Positions 17,090-25,525 of a DNA stretch of 64,000 nucleotides are shown in pieces. A model generated the notes under the pieces. The model was given only the letters and a program-made list of their open reading frames with translations, was not told where the DNA came from and made no database searches. The position numbers and the translations under genes were made by a program. The stretch is from CAVYGN01 sp963796325. GTDB taxonomy: Bacteria; Spirochaetota; Brevinematia; Brevinematales; JAOACQ01. How positions within the stretch are numbered: the first letter of the stretch is position 1; every line of letters starts with the position of its first letter. Location: positions 1,488,001 to 1,552,000 of the forward strand of contig CAWCLF010000001.1 of NCBI GenBank assembly GCA_963796325.1, read 5' to 3'.

Positions 17090-17635
17090 ATGAATGAAAT
17101 AAAAGACTTATCTAAATGGATTTATTATACAGGATTATTTTTATCAGACTTTGAGAAAAATAAAGAAAATTCAGAAATTCACAGTTTAATATTTAATAAT
17201 TTTCTATATGAAAATGGATTTCAAAAATTTAACAGTTTTCATTTATGGAATCAAGGAACAATGTTAATGCTACTATTTGGATTATTTGTTCTGCCAAAAG
17301 AATTTTGGTTAAGATTTATTTCAGATGATGATCATAATCAAATAAATGAAGCAGATAAATTGATTTTTGAAAAGTTTGCATTCAATTCCAGAAAGAATTT
17401 CCTGAATTATGACAATGGTATAGATCAAAACAAACTGGATAAAGAAACCTTTTTAAAAAGATTAAGAAATTCAATAGCACACAATAGAATTGAAATTGTA
17501 AAAAGTGAAGAATCTGTGATCAAATTTTCAAATATTGATAATACTGGTAAAATAAATTTTAGTGTAAGAATAACTCCTATAAATTTAACTGAATTTCTGA
17601 ATGAAATTGGTAAGTTCTTTATTGATAATATTTAG
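17090..17635 (+). CDS. HEPN-like domain protein
   Basis: A 181-residue AT-rich protein, predicted helical. The motif RLRNSIAHNRIEI near residue 125 has the R-x4-H signature of HEPN domains, which are often RNases in toxin-antitoxin or defence systems. No partner antitoxin (such as an MNT protein) lies next to it; the next DNA is an attC-like segment broken by an IS256 element. The very low GC relative to the neighbours suggests transfer. Confidence 0.6.
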   Translation: MNEIKDLSKWIYYTGLFLSDFEKNKENSEIHSLIFNNFLYENGFQKFNSFHLWNQGTMLMLLFGLFVLPKEFWLRFISDDDHNQINEADKLIFEKFAFNSRKNFLNYDNGIDQNKLDKETFLKRLRNSIAHNRIEIVKSEESVIKFSNIDNTGKINFSVRITPINLTEFLNEIGKFFIDNI

Positions 17636-17674
17636 TGAGCAATTGTTGTGCAAGAACGCATGTGCAAACTTCGT

Positions 17675-18970
17675 GGGGGTGTCAGAAATTTTGTGTAAAT
17701 GGGTTTTAATCATACAGGCACCCTATCTCCAAAATGCAGAGCAAATTGGTTCAGGGCCCTTCCCCAGTCTCTTATCGGCATAGTCCATTTCTTGGAAATA
17801 TTCCTCAATGCCAGGAACATCAATTTCAAAGCCGCTTCATCGGTCGGGAAAGATGCCCGATTTTTTATAACCTTTCTGAGGTTCATATTCACCGATTCTA
17901 TGGCATTCGTCGTATAAATAGCCCTTCTGATATCGTCGGGATAAGCGAAGCAAGTTGTTATTTTCGTCCAATTGGCATCCCAGGATTTGCCGATGGACGG
18001 ATACTTATTATCCCACTTTTCCTTGAAATCGGCAAGGTTCATACTGGCTTCTGCCTCAGTCCTGGCATTGTAAATCAGTTTAAGATCAGCTGCGGCGGCC
18101 TTTCTATCCTTGTAGGAAACATACTTTAAAGAGTTTCTGACCATGTGAACGATGCACACCTGGACCTCAGTTTTCGGATACACTGTATGAATCGCTTCTT
18201 CAAAGCCTTTGAGACCGTCTACGCAGGCGATTAATATGTCGTTTAACCCCCTGTTCTTAAGCTCTGTCATTACTTTAAGCCAGAACTTGGCGCCTTCAGT
18301 CTGTTCGATCCACATTCCCAGAAGCTCTTTTTTGCCGTCCAGATTCACCCCAAGAGCAAGGTAGACGGCTTTGTTCATAATGTGCCCATTATCCCTGACT
18401 TTGACCATAATGGCGTCGAAATACACAATCGTGTACAGGTTATCGATCGTGCGGCTCTGCCATTCGATTACTTCTTTCATGATTTCTTCGGTTACATCGG
18501 ATATTAGATCGGGTGAGACTTCGTAGTTATATATTTACTGAAGGGTGGCCTGGATCTCCCTGGTAGTCATTCCTCTTCCGTACATTGCTATGATCTTATC
18601 GTCGAATCCTTTAAATCTTCTCTGGCCTTTTTGTATTATCTTGGGTTCGAATTCACTGTTCCTATCCCTGGGAATTTCGACTTCCATTTCCCCGAATTCG
18701 CTGGCAACACTCTTCTTAGTCTTACCGTTCCTGCTGTTCTCGAGGTTCTTTCCCTTCTCGTTTTTTTCATACCCAAGATGATTAGTCATTTCACCCTGAA
18801 GCATCTTCTCAAGCAGGGTTTTCTGCAAATCATTCCAGACTGTTTTAAAATCTGTGGGGTCTTTTGCATTCTTCAGAATCTCATCGATAAATTCTGCTTT
18901 GCTGGTCATTTTTACTCCTCCTAATATTTTAATACAAAATGACCATTTACACAGTTTTTTCTATACCCCC
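17675..18970 (-). mobile_element. IS256-family element 2
   Basis: The 1296-bp element is bounded by inverted repeats (GGGGGTGTCAGAAATTTT and GGGGGTATAGAAAAAACT, both followed by GTGTAAATGG) and flanked by the 8-bp direct repeat AACTTCGT (17667-17674 and 18971-18978), as expected for IS256. It inserted in the GC-rich segment downstream of the HEPN gene. Confidence 0.92.
17710..18909 (-). pseudogene. IS256-family transposase interrupted by one nonsense codon
   Basis: The N-terminal part (18909 to 18538) and C-terminal part (18480 to 17710) are in the same frame. They are separated by a single TAA at 18535-18537 in the sequence ATLQ-stop-IYNYEVSPDLIS, where the family usually has Glu. Catalytic regions are preserved: YFDAIMVKVRD, IACVDGLKGFEEAI and TTNAIESVNMNLRK. 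One base change would restore the gene, so the inactivation is recent. Confidence 0.85.
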
Positions 18971-19039
18971 AACTTCGTACAACACAGCGATTACGCTCTG
19001 TTCCTTGGGTTCGCCTTTTGTTGGGTAGACCGGAGGAGA

Positions 19040-19470
19040 AAAACATAAGGCTCACTAAAATCTGTTTAATTTTCAATACATTCAACTTGACTTCCTCATA
19101 TAAAATTATATAATTGATCCAGTTCGAATCTCATTCGGTACGAATTAGGTACATTTTAAAAAAAGCCGAACCTGCTGAAGGTTTTGTAACTACAAGAAAT
19201 AGCTGAAATTGGAGAGGGAATCGAATCCCTCCTCCTCCGAATAATTATAATGAGCCTGATTGGCTCACCTTCCCCGCTCAAAATCACATCCTGTTCTATT
19301 TCGCGTTCGCTCCGGCGTCCGGCCTTCGCTTTGAATGTGAGCCAATCAGCTCTATGAATATTCGTCATCGGAGGGGAATGATCTCTTTCTTTGGCAATCG
19401 CGCCAAAGAAAGAATCAAAGAAAACGCTACCCTTAGGGCAAGCCATCATAATCGGGGGTCGGACAACCGT
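19040..19470. other. Non-coding stretch before the IS21 element
   Basis: No convincing gene is seen here. The GTTGGGT integron-type core at about 19019 lies just to the left. The main structure is the long inverted repeat listed separately. A minus-strand frame at 19156-19449 has no homology-like features. Confidence 0.5.
19234..19374. repeat. Long imperfect inverted repeat
   Basis: Arms 19234-19268 and 19337-19374 pair: CCTCCGA with TCGGAGG at the outside and a perfect GATTGGCTCAC with GTGAGCCAATC at the inside, around a loop of about 68 bases that is itself GC-rich. It could be a cassette recombination site or a small non-autonomous element. Confidence 0.6.
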
Positions 19471-19548
19471 CCGCTTACCTGTATTTCGTCAAGTTAAAAT
19501 ACCCAAAAAAAGCGCGTGAAATTACCCATGGGGTGATGGGTAAAATTA

Positions 19549-20307
19549 TTAGTTTTTTTGCCTCATCAAGGCATGTTTCATTCGGTAACTTTCCCCTTCA
19601 AATATTATCAAATGGCCATGATGTATCAACCTGTCAATCATGGCTGCCGCCATCTGATCATCGGTAAATAAGGCTCCCCATTTTGAAAACTCCAGGTTTG
19701 TCGTAATAATCAGGCTCCTCCTCTCATAACTATCCGATATAATCCTGAATAACAATTGAGCGCCCTGCTTATCTATGGGAACATAACCCCATTCATCTAT
19801 GATCAAGAGTTCGGCTCTTAGTATATTCTTAAGTAGTTTTTCCAGACTCCCATTTTTAAAAGCTTCGGACAGCCTGACAACCAGCTCTGAGGCGGTAAAA
19901 AATCTAACTGGGATGCCCTTTTCACAAGCATAAACGCCTAAGGCAATTGCCAGATGAGTTTTACCCGTTCCTACTGGCCCATACATTATGATATTCTTTA
20001 TGCCATTGATAAAATTTCCTTCTTTCAAATCCGCCATCGTTAAATTTGAAGGCAGCTTCTGGTTGGTTAATTCATATCCTTCCAGGGTCTTGTATACAGG
20101 AAAAGAGGCTTCCCTTAATAGTCTTTTTTGCCTTACCGCCTCACGGTTTTCCAGTTCGCTTTTCAACACATAATGAAGAAAATGTTCCTGTAATGCGTTA
20201 GCTTTTGTCTCGCATAATTCTACCGCTTTCTGGCTGAAAGCGACCCTTTTACAATAATTTGAAATCTCCCTGCGGGTCTCCGACCTGTTACGTCTCTGGC
20301 GCTTCAT
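19549..20307 (-). CDS. istB: IS21-family helper ATPase IstB
   Basis: A 252-residue DnaC-like AAA+ ATPase. Walker A is MYGPVGTGKTHLA and Walker B is LLIIDEWGYVP, with ATTNLEFSKW-type sensor sequence (ITTNLEFSKWGALF). IstB helps IstA choose and open target DNA. Its start overlaps the end of istA by four bases, so translation is coupled. It appears intact. Confidence 0.92.
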   Translation of the reverse strand: MKRQRRNRSETRREISNYCKRVAFSQKAVELCETKANALQEHFLHYVLKSELENREAVRQKRLLREASFPVYKTLEGYELTNQKLPSNLTMADLKEGNFINGIKNIIMYGPVGTGKTHLAIALGVYACEKGIPVRFFTASELVVRLSEAFKNGSLEKLLKNILRAELLIIDEWGYVPIDKQGAQLLFRIISDSYERRSLIITTNLEFSKWGALFTDDQMAAAMIDRLIHHGHLIIFEGESYRMKHALMRQKN

Positions 20308-21827
20308 CTATCGCCTCCGGATCCGAGAAGTTCTCGGTCATAAGTCAGCAGGTCAGGTCCCTTTTCGGGAATAGCATTCAAACCGTCTAAGGCTATCCTT
20401 GCGCATATTGCCTTTAAATCAAATAGGTTAACATTCCCTCGGGATATCGCTTCTTTCATTGACAACAGGGCTGTGTCAAATCCATATTCCTTTGTTCCTC
20501 CATTGAGCGCTCTTAAGGCTTCTTTTAACTCATCTTTCTGAAGTTTATCCATTTTTTCACGGATGTCTTCGGGCATTACTTGTCTCAATCCGCTGTTAGC
20601 CCACGCATTTGTATTCTTGATCAGTTTTTCTATAGTCGTGGAATAATCGGTCTGGTCTGTCCTCTTTTCTCCAAAGGCCCTTGCATGAACACAGGCCCTT
20701 TTACCTTCCGAATCATATACAAAAACCTGATGCGCGCCGATTCCAATTACAAGATCCCGATACGCCCATTCAGGCCTGCTCGAATAGTAATGTTTCCCAT
20801 CAATACAGAATTTTCCATATCCGTCGGCTTTAAACTTCTCAAAACGCTCCACTACAAAGGCTTTATTAGGCAAATACAACATCCTGTCCTTGTCTTCCTC
20901 AAAGAGGCTGGCTATAGAGGCCCCTTTTTTGTAATGTTCCCTCTGCCAGTCCCCCTCAGATTGAAAAAGCAATTGGTTATTGTATATTTCAATATCATCA
21001 AAGGAGGGTACGGGTACAAAGTAATTCCGCCTGATATAACCAACCTTGTTTTCAACATTCCCTTTTTCGTTTCCTGAATATGGATTACAAAATGTAACCA
21101 GAAATCCGTAATGACATTTGAACCTCATAAACAATTCGGAAAAACGAACCTGGTCGCCGATCTTTCTGCCCACTCCGCTTGCGTTATCAAAGACGATCCG
21201 CAGCGGTACTCTTCCAATCCTCTCAAATATGTCTTTTAAGCCTTGTGCTACACATTCCGCTGTTTCTCCCCCGAATAACTGGTAATATGCGCCATTGCTA
21301 TATGGGAAAGAAAGGCATAAATATTTAAAAGTTCGTACTATCCCTTGTTCCAGGAAATCAGCCTCGCCAAAATCCGCCTGGGCTTCTCCTGGATACCAGA
21401 CCAGCTCTAAATATCCTGCATCCTTCCGTATTGCAGCTTTTCTCTTTTTTACATACCTCTGAACCAGTGTGTAAGAACCGTCATATCCTGGATATTCTGC
21501 TGAAAGCCTGTTATGTATACGCTGGGCGGTATGCCTTTGTTTATATCGCATTTTTCGGTCTTCTTCCAGCCAGGATTCGATTACTTCTTTCCATCGATCT
21601 AATTTGGAAGGTATTTCTTTTTTCATTGTTTTCTCGTCTGAATAATTTTCAAAACCCATATATTTGGCCACTGTCTTACGGTTAACGCTCACTTTCTCGG
21701 AAATATCAACTGGTCCGTACCCCAGGTCCTGTAGTTCTTTGATCGTTTCAATTTGCCGCATACTCAACATTTCCTCCTCCCTGTTTTTCTTCAAAAACAG
21801 GATAACATTTCGCCTGAATTTACCCAC
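20304..21827 (-). CDS. istA: IS21-family transposase IstA
   Basis: A 507-residue DDE transposase. An N-terminal HTH (YGPVDISEKVSVNRKTVAKY) is followed by the catalytic core with Asp in AQADFGEADF, Asp in RIVFDNASGV and a downstream Glu in NEKGNVENKVGYIRR. It is longer at the N-terminus than strictly needed; an internal ATG at 21767 (MLSMRQIETIKEL) is a plausible alternative start. It appears intact. Confidence 0.9.
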   Translation of the reverse strand: MGKFRRNVILFLKKNREEEMLSMRQIETIKELQDLGYGPVDISEKVSVNRKTVAKYMGFENYSDEKTMKKEIPSKLDRWKEVIESWLEEDRKMRYKQRHTAQRIHNRLSAEYPGYDGSYTLVQRYVKKRKAAIRKDAGYLELVWYPGEAQADFGEADFLEQGIVRTFKYLCLSFPYSNGAYYQLFGGETAECVAQGLKDIFERIGRVPLRIVFDNASGVGRKIGDQVRFSELFMRFKCHYGFLVTFCNPYSGNEKGNVENKVGYIRRNYFVPVPSFDDIEIYNNQLLFQSEGDWQREHYKKGASIASLFEEDKDRMLYLPNKAFVVERFEKFKADGYGKFCIDGKHYYSSRPEWAYRDLVIGIGAHQVFVYDSEGKRACVHARAFGEKRTDQTDYSTTIEKLIKNTNAWANSGLRQVMPEDIREKMDKLQKDELKEALRALNGGTKEYGFDTALLSMKEAISRGNVNLFDLKAICARIALDGLNAIPEKGPDLLTYDRELLGSGGDR

Positions 21828-21915
21828 GCTTTTTATGGGTATTTTTCACGCTTTTTCTGAGTATGTTCCTTTGCTCTTTTGGGGTACTTTTATTATACTA
21901 AAAACACCGCTTACC

Positions 21916-22364
21916 GCTGTTTTTCGATGGCAACCCCTTTGGCAGGGATAAACTCTACGCCTGCTGCGTAAGTCGGGGTAATATTGAAATTTCCATTTGG
22001 CTGGTTTGTTTATCCCAGCTTGTCCGGGGGCTCATTTTGGTGAAAAACGACTATTTTGAAAATTCCAGACAATCCAACCAAAAAAATGTTTTTGATGAAG
22101 TTTGCCAGCGATATGCTAGTAAATTATAATGAATTAAGGGATCTTCTAAAAACCGCCCGATTCGGCCGGTTAAGCCGGCATAAAGGCGGTAAGGTAAAGC
22201 CCATAGGGTTTATACCCGTAGGGTGTTTATACCCGAAGGGTACGAAATCATTGACTTCCTGACTTTGTATATTGATATTAATAATAGTTTTTGGAACTGC
22301 CCTTAAGTCATTTACTGGCACTGGCTAAGTAGCTCTCACCATCAAATAAAAAGCTTGCAAATAA
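21916..22364. other. Non-coding stretch with hairpins
   Basis: A short plus-strand frame at 22056-22262 has no ribosome site or recognisable motif and is not called as a gene. The notable content is a hairpin cluster at 22151-22243. Confidence 0.5.
22151..22243. repeat. Hairpin cluster with three CCC-GGG mini-palindromes
   Basis: First comes a nested stem-loop (ACCGCC with GGCGGT outside, CCGG-TTAA-GCCGG inside). Then three small hairpins follow, CCCATAGGG, CCCGTAGGG and CCCGAAGGG, at 22200, 22215 and 22232, joined by TTTATA spacers. The first mini-hairpin also occurs in the dispersed repeat at 5935 and 38767. Confidence 0.6.
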
Positions 22365-22413
22365 ATAGGATATATACTATATTATATTAAATATAAAATA
22401 GGATATATACTAT
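22365..22413 (+). promoter_or_regulatory. Twin operator of the mobile mystery A/B module
   Basis: The imperfect palindrome ATAGGATATATACTAT occurs at 22365-22380 and again at 22398-22413, spaced 33 bp (about three helix turns). The second copy overlaps the ATG of the repressor-like gene. The arrangement suggests autorepression by the XRE-type protein it precedes. Confidence 0.65.
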
Positions 22414-22891
22414 GAAATTAAACAAGGAAAGAATCAATCTTCAGCGGCATCAGCTCGATAATCGCTTGAAGAGAATAATCAATATCAAAGGTGAAGATAT
22501 ACCAGCACAGGGATGGGTCAAGGCAATAAGGGAATCTCTAGGTATTCCTGCTACTTTATTAGCTAAAAAATTAGGTATTTCGCAGCCAACATTATCAGAA
22601 TTAGAAAAATATGAGGCTAAAGGATCAATAACGATAAATTCTTTGAAAAAAATGGCGGATGCTCTAAATTGTGATTTGAAATATTTTATTATTCCTAGAG
22701 AACCTTATAAATCATTTGAAGACATAATTGATCGACAGATTGATAAAGCCGTAAAAAAAGAACTGAATGATTTAAATCAAACTATGCTCCTTGAAAATCA
22801 GGCATTAAGCCAAAAAGAAATGAATTATCAAATGGATATTGTAAGAAGAAAAATGAAGGACAAAATAACATCCAAAATTTGGGAGATTTAA
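22412..22891 (+). CDS. Mobile mystery protein A (XRE-type regulator)
   Basis: A 159-residue protein with a helix-turn-helix of the Cro/CI type at about residues 45-95 (LAKKLGISQPTLSELEKYEA) and the conserved opening INLQRHQLDNRL. It matches the family found upstream of Fic-type mobile mystery protein B. It probably acts as antitoxin and autorepressor on the twin operator overlapping its start. The partner gene begins one base after its stop. Confidence 0.85.
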   Translation: MKLNKERINLQRHQLDNRLKRIINIKGEDIPAQGWVKAIRESLGIPATLLAKKLGISQPTLSELEKYEAKGSITINSLKKMADALNCDLKYFIIPREPYKSFEDIIDRQIDKAVKKELNDLNQTMLLENQALSQKEMNYQMDIVRRKMKDKITSKIWEI

Positions 22892-22892
22892 A

Positions 22893-23486
22893 TTGAAATT
22901 CATTTACCCGGATGGAGCAACACCTTTAAATCCCGATGAATTGCAAGGACTTATTCCTTCACATATCACAACTCAGGCGGAATTGAATGAATTTGAGTTA
23001 AAATCAATATCTGAAGCAAGGAGGTGGTCATTTAGTAATAAAAGGAAAGACATTATCTCTGTTAATTTCATTAAAAAACTTCATAAAAGAATGTTTAGTC
23101 TTGTCTGGAAGTGGGCCGGAAAATTCAGAACAACTAATAAAAATTTAGGCATTGAATTTTTCAAAATATCCGTCGAATTGCGCAAGCTTTGCGATGATGC
23201 GTTATATTGGGAAAGTAATAAAATATATCCTATCGATGAGTTGGCGATTATATTTCATCACAGGTTGGTCTCAATTCACCCTTTCCCTAATGGAAATGGA
23301 AGGCATGCCAGATTAATGGCAGATTTAATATTGTACAACAATACTGGGAAAATATTTTCTTGGGGAAGTAATTTCATGATGGTAGAATCATCTGATATTA
23401 GGAAAAGATATATAAAAGCGTTGAAAGCCGCTGATAATAATGATTATGATCAATTGTTTAAATTTGCTAATAATATCGATAAATGA
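22893..23486 (+). CDS. Mobile mystery protein B (Fic domain)
   Basis: A 197-residue Fic protein. The catalytic motif HPFPNGNGRHARLMADLIL sits at about residues 125-145, matching HPFx(D/N)GNGR. Fic enzymes usually transfer AMP to target proteins. It starts at TTG two bases after the stop of protein A, without a separate promoter. No inhibitory S/TxxxE(G/N) motif is obvious in this gene. The pair behaves like a toxin-antitoxin module on mobile DNA. Confidence 0.88.
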   Translation: MKFIYPDGATPLNPDELQGLIPSHITTQAELNEFELKSISEARRWSFSNKRKDIISVNFIKKLHKRMFSLVWKWAGKFRTTNKNLGIEFFKISVELRKLCDDALYWESNKIYPIDELAIIFHHRLVSIHPFPNGNGRHARLMADLILYNNTGKIFSWGSNFMMVESSDIRKRYIKALKAADNNDYDQLFKFANNIDK

Positions 23487-23500
23487 AAAAGAAATTGAGT

Positions 23501-24142
23501 TTATGGTTCGTTAAACTGGCCTATCTCGATCCCTCCTGCGATCCAGGGATTGTCTGCCGCTCCATAGGGATTACTGACTCGGTCTTCTTCTATCAGGTAA
23601 ATCCTCAGATCCGATACTGTGCCCGGTCTTGGAACTAGGGGCAGTAAGACCATGACTTCGCCGCTGTGGAGTACGGAGAGGAAAGCAAGCTGCTGAAGTT
23701 CGTAAAAGTTAAGCTTCCGACCGGCATCCGCATCAGGGTATTCTGCCCACATCCTGAACTGCCTCTCGACGTCGGCTTCCCATGCGTCCGCCTCGTCATC
23801 GCCCATCCCTAAGAATTCCCGATCTATGCGGGACTGGAGCCTTAAACCGCTCCCGATGACATTAGTAAGGGCCGTTTTTATGGCTCCGCCCGCAATCGGG
23901 TTATTTTTATATAAGTCCCTGGTCCTGACCCGCAGGGTCTCGATGTCCGGTAATACTTCGTCGTCCGGATTGGTCGAGGATTTCATCGACCAGCCGCGCA
24001 TCAACTGCCGCATCTTCATCGCGCCGGTATAAGTGTTCCCGTAAACCGACATAATAGCACGCACCTGCTGTCTCTTTAATCCGCTTACCGGGCTGAAAAA
24101 GCCGATCAGCCGGTCTATTATATTAGGGGTCGATCCGATCAT
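23501..24142 (-). pseudogene. Lambda-type phage portal protein, N-terminal fragment
   Basis: The 213 residues match the first part of lambda-type portal proteins: RGWSMKSSTNPDDEVLPDIE, RTRDLYKNNPIAGGAIKT and NVIGSGLRLQSRID. Full-length relatives are about 500 residues; here the frame ends soon after WIAGGIEIGQF, where the Fic module begins. The GC content is higher than in the flanks. It is a prophage remnant with no assembly capacity. Confidence 0.75.
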
Positions 24143-24381
24143 CAGATGTCCCTCGGCAATACGAATCTCGCAATGGGGGCGGATGAGCCTACGCTCAGTC
24201 GTTCGACCTCCTTCCGCCAGTAATTGATGTTATTGCGGATTTCCGCTGCATCCGTGCGGGTGAGGACACGTTTTACATTGCCCTGGTCGATTGTATAATT
24301 CTGTCCCAGGATAAGCGCGTCATCGGCAGACATCCATACTGCCAGTTTTGCCTGAGCCTGTTCCAATGTTATTGCAGACAT
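24142..24381 (-). CDS. Phage DUF6148-like head protein
   Basis: The start at 24381 gives 79 residues beginning MSAITLEQAQAKLAVWMSAD and containing TRTDAAEIRNNINYWRKEVE, typical of small proteins encoded upstream of lambda-type portal genes. Its last base is shared with the portal start (overlap at 24142). It is a leftover of the same prophage. Confidence 0.7.
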   Translation of the reverse strand: MSAITLEQAQAKLAVWMSADDALILGQNYTIDQGNVKRVLTRTDAAEIRNNINYWRKEVERLSVGSSAPIARFVLPRDI

Positions 24382-24603
24382 ACAGAGGTCTCCATCCAAT
24401 TCTTTTTGATATCCTATTATATGAGGCTATACAGGGGGGGCTGAAATTTCCGGATAGCATTTAAAATTTTTATGTGATTCATAATTGTAAGTAGAATAAT
24501 TAAATAAGATGATTAATTGGATTGAATAAAAATATATTTATTATTCATCTGTTGTTTTCAGTGACACAGGTGGAGGACAGGGGATATTTTGTATTGATTA
24601 TTT

Positions 24604-24736
24604 GAGGGACAAACAAATTATTACTGCAAAAGTCATCAGGGTAGATAGTGATATTGTCGGAGCGAAGTTTGACAAATTATCGGATGAACAACTGGCTTAT
24701 ATCTTGAACTTAAAAACATCCCAAAACTTATTATGA
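24604..24736 (+). pseudogene. 3' fragment of a PilZ-domain gene
   Basis: The frame ending at 24736 reads IITAKVIRVDSDIVGAKFDK, then LSDEQLAYILNLKT and SQNLL, close to the C-terminal half of the PilZ protein at 25165 (VGVTFEKLSDKDLDYILNLK). The N-terminal half with the c-di-GMP-binding residues is missing. Upstream, 24400-24603 holds no recognisable gene. Confidence 0.7.
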
Positions 24737-24874
24737 AAGTTTATCCTGGAATGAGCGTTTTTGGGAGACAAAAAACATGCGAAATTTTGATGGCGTGTAT
24801 ATAATACGTCTAATGAGCAGGTAATTTTTCTCTGATCAGGGCAATGAAGTAAAATAAAAATAAGGGGGAGAGTT

Positions 24875-25120
24875 ATGCCCAATAAAAAAAAAGAGGTAGC
24901 GACAAAAAAACCCGCAAAAAAGAGGAGTACAAGCAAGAAATCGGTTACGAAGAAATCCGCTGCCAAGTCGGAAGTCAAAGATTTTTTGGACGATATAAAA
25001 AAACGGGCACATGAAATATATCTGGAAAGGCAGAAAAATGGGATTGGCGGTGATGAGATGTCCGACTGGCTGCAGGCTGAAGAAGAGATTAAGAATAAAT
25101 ACAAAAGAAAAAAAGGGTAG
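24875..25120 (+). CDS. DUF2934-family small protein
   Basis: An 81-residue protein with a Lys/Ala-rich tail at the N-terminus (KKPAKKRSTSKKSVTKK), similar to histone-like tails, followed by the DUF2934 motif RAHEIYLERQKNGIGGDEMS and DWLQAEEEIKNKY. GGGGGAG precedes the ATG. DUF2934 has no established function. It precedes a PilZ gene; the same pair in reverse order occurs at 30648-31177. Confidence 0.75.
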   Translation: MPNKKKEVATKKPAKKRSTSKKSVTKKSAAKSEVKDFLDDIKKRAHEIYLERQKNGIGGDEMSDWLQAEEEIKNKYKRKKG

Positions 25121-25164
25121 TTTGCTGTCCTTATTGTACTTTATTGTACTTTGTGCAGGAAAAA

Positions 25165-25470
25165 ATGGAATATAAGTTTGAAGAAAAGCGAGTAGCTGAA
25201 AGGAAACCCCTTATATTGGATGCTGAATATGAATTACAAGGGGTATTATGTCCCTGCCAGATTGTTGATGTATCAACTCAAGGCATAGGAATGAGAGTAA
25301 AAGGGATTCTTATGGTTGGGGATAAAATAAATATAATATTGGATAAACATACCATTGTTGCAAAAGTCGTCAGAGTGGATGGAAATATTGTTGGAGTGAC
25401 TTTTGAAAAATTATCGGACAAAGACCTTGATTATATTCTGAATTTAAAAACATTCCAGAACTTATTATGA
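25165..25470 (+). CDS. Stand-alone PilZ domain protein
   Basis: The start at 25165 (MEYKFEEKR) is preferred over 25144 because it matches paralogues and follows GGAAAAA. About 100 residues carry a PilZ-like pattern (AERKPLILDAEYEL, then CQIVDVSTQGIGMRVKG). The usual RxxxR is reduced to a KR..ER arrangement, so c-di-GMP binding is plausible but not assured. Paralogues: 24604 fragment and 30648. Confidence 0.7.
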   Translation: MEYKFEEKRVAERKPLILDAEYELQGVLCPCQIVDVSTQGIGMRVKGILMVGDKINIILDKHTIVAKVVRVDGNIVGVTFEKLSDKDLDYILNLKTFQNLL

Positions 25471-25525
25471 AAGTCCTATTGACTAATAATTGGTATAGGG
25501 GGTAAGATATTGATAGGAAAAAGCT

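Larger units (their letters stand above)
19480..21906 (-). mobile_element. IS21-family element
   Basis: The 2427-bp element has ends TGTATTTCG and TGTTTTTAG (as inverted repeats, each followed by a TACCC motif) and further internal TACCC-type repeats. It is flanked by the direct repeat CCGCTTACC (19471-19479 and 21907-21915; 8 or 9 bp depending on the exact end). It carries istA and istB in the usual overlapping order. Confidence 0.88.

Noticed and set aside
19208..19240. Sequence GGGAATCGAATCCC with flanking GGAGAGG, resembling the T-arm and 3' end of a tRNA-Ser on the minus strand
   Set aside because: The loop has one base too many for a tRNA T-arm, and no anticodon arm, D-arm or acceptor 5' strand is found upstream. 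It is treated as part of the inverted-repeat region.
22056..22262. 68-residue plus-strand frame before the mobile mystery module
   Set aside because: It begins at TTG without a ribosome site, and its second half is the hairpin cluster; there is no family resemblance.
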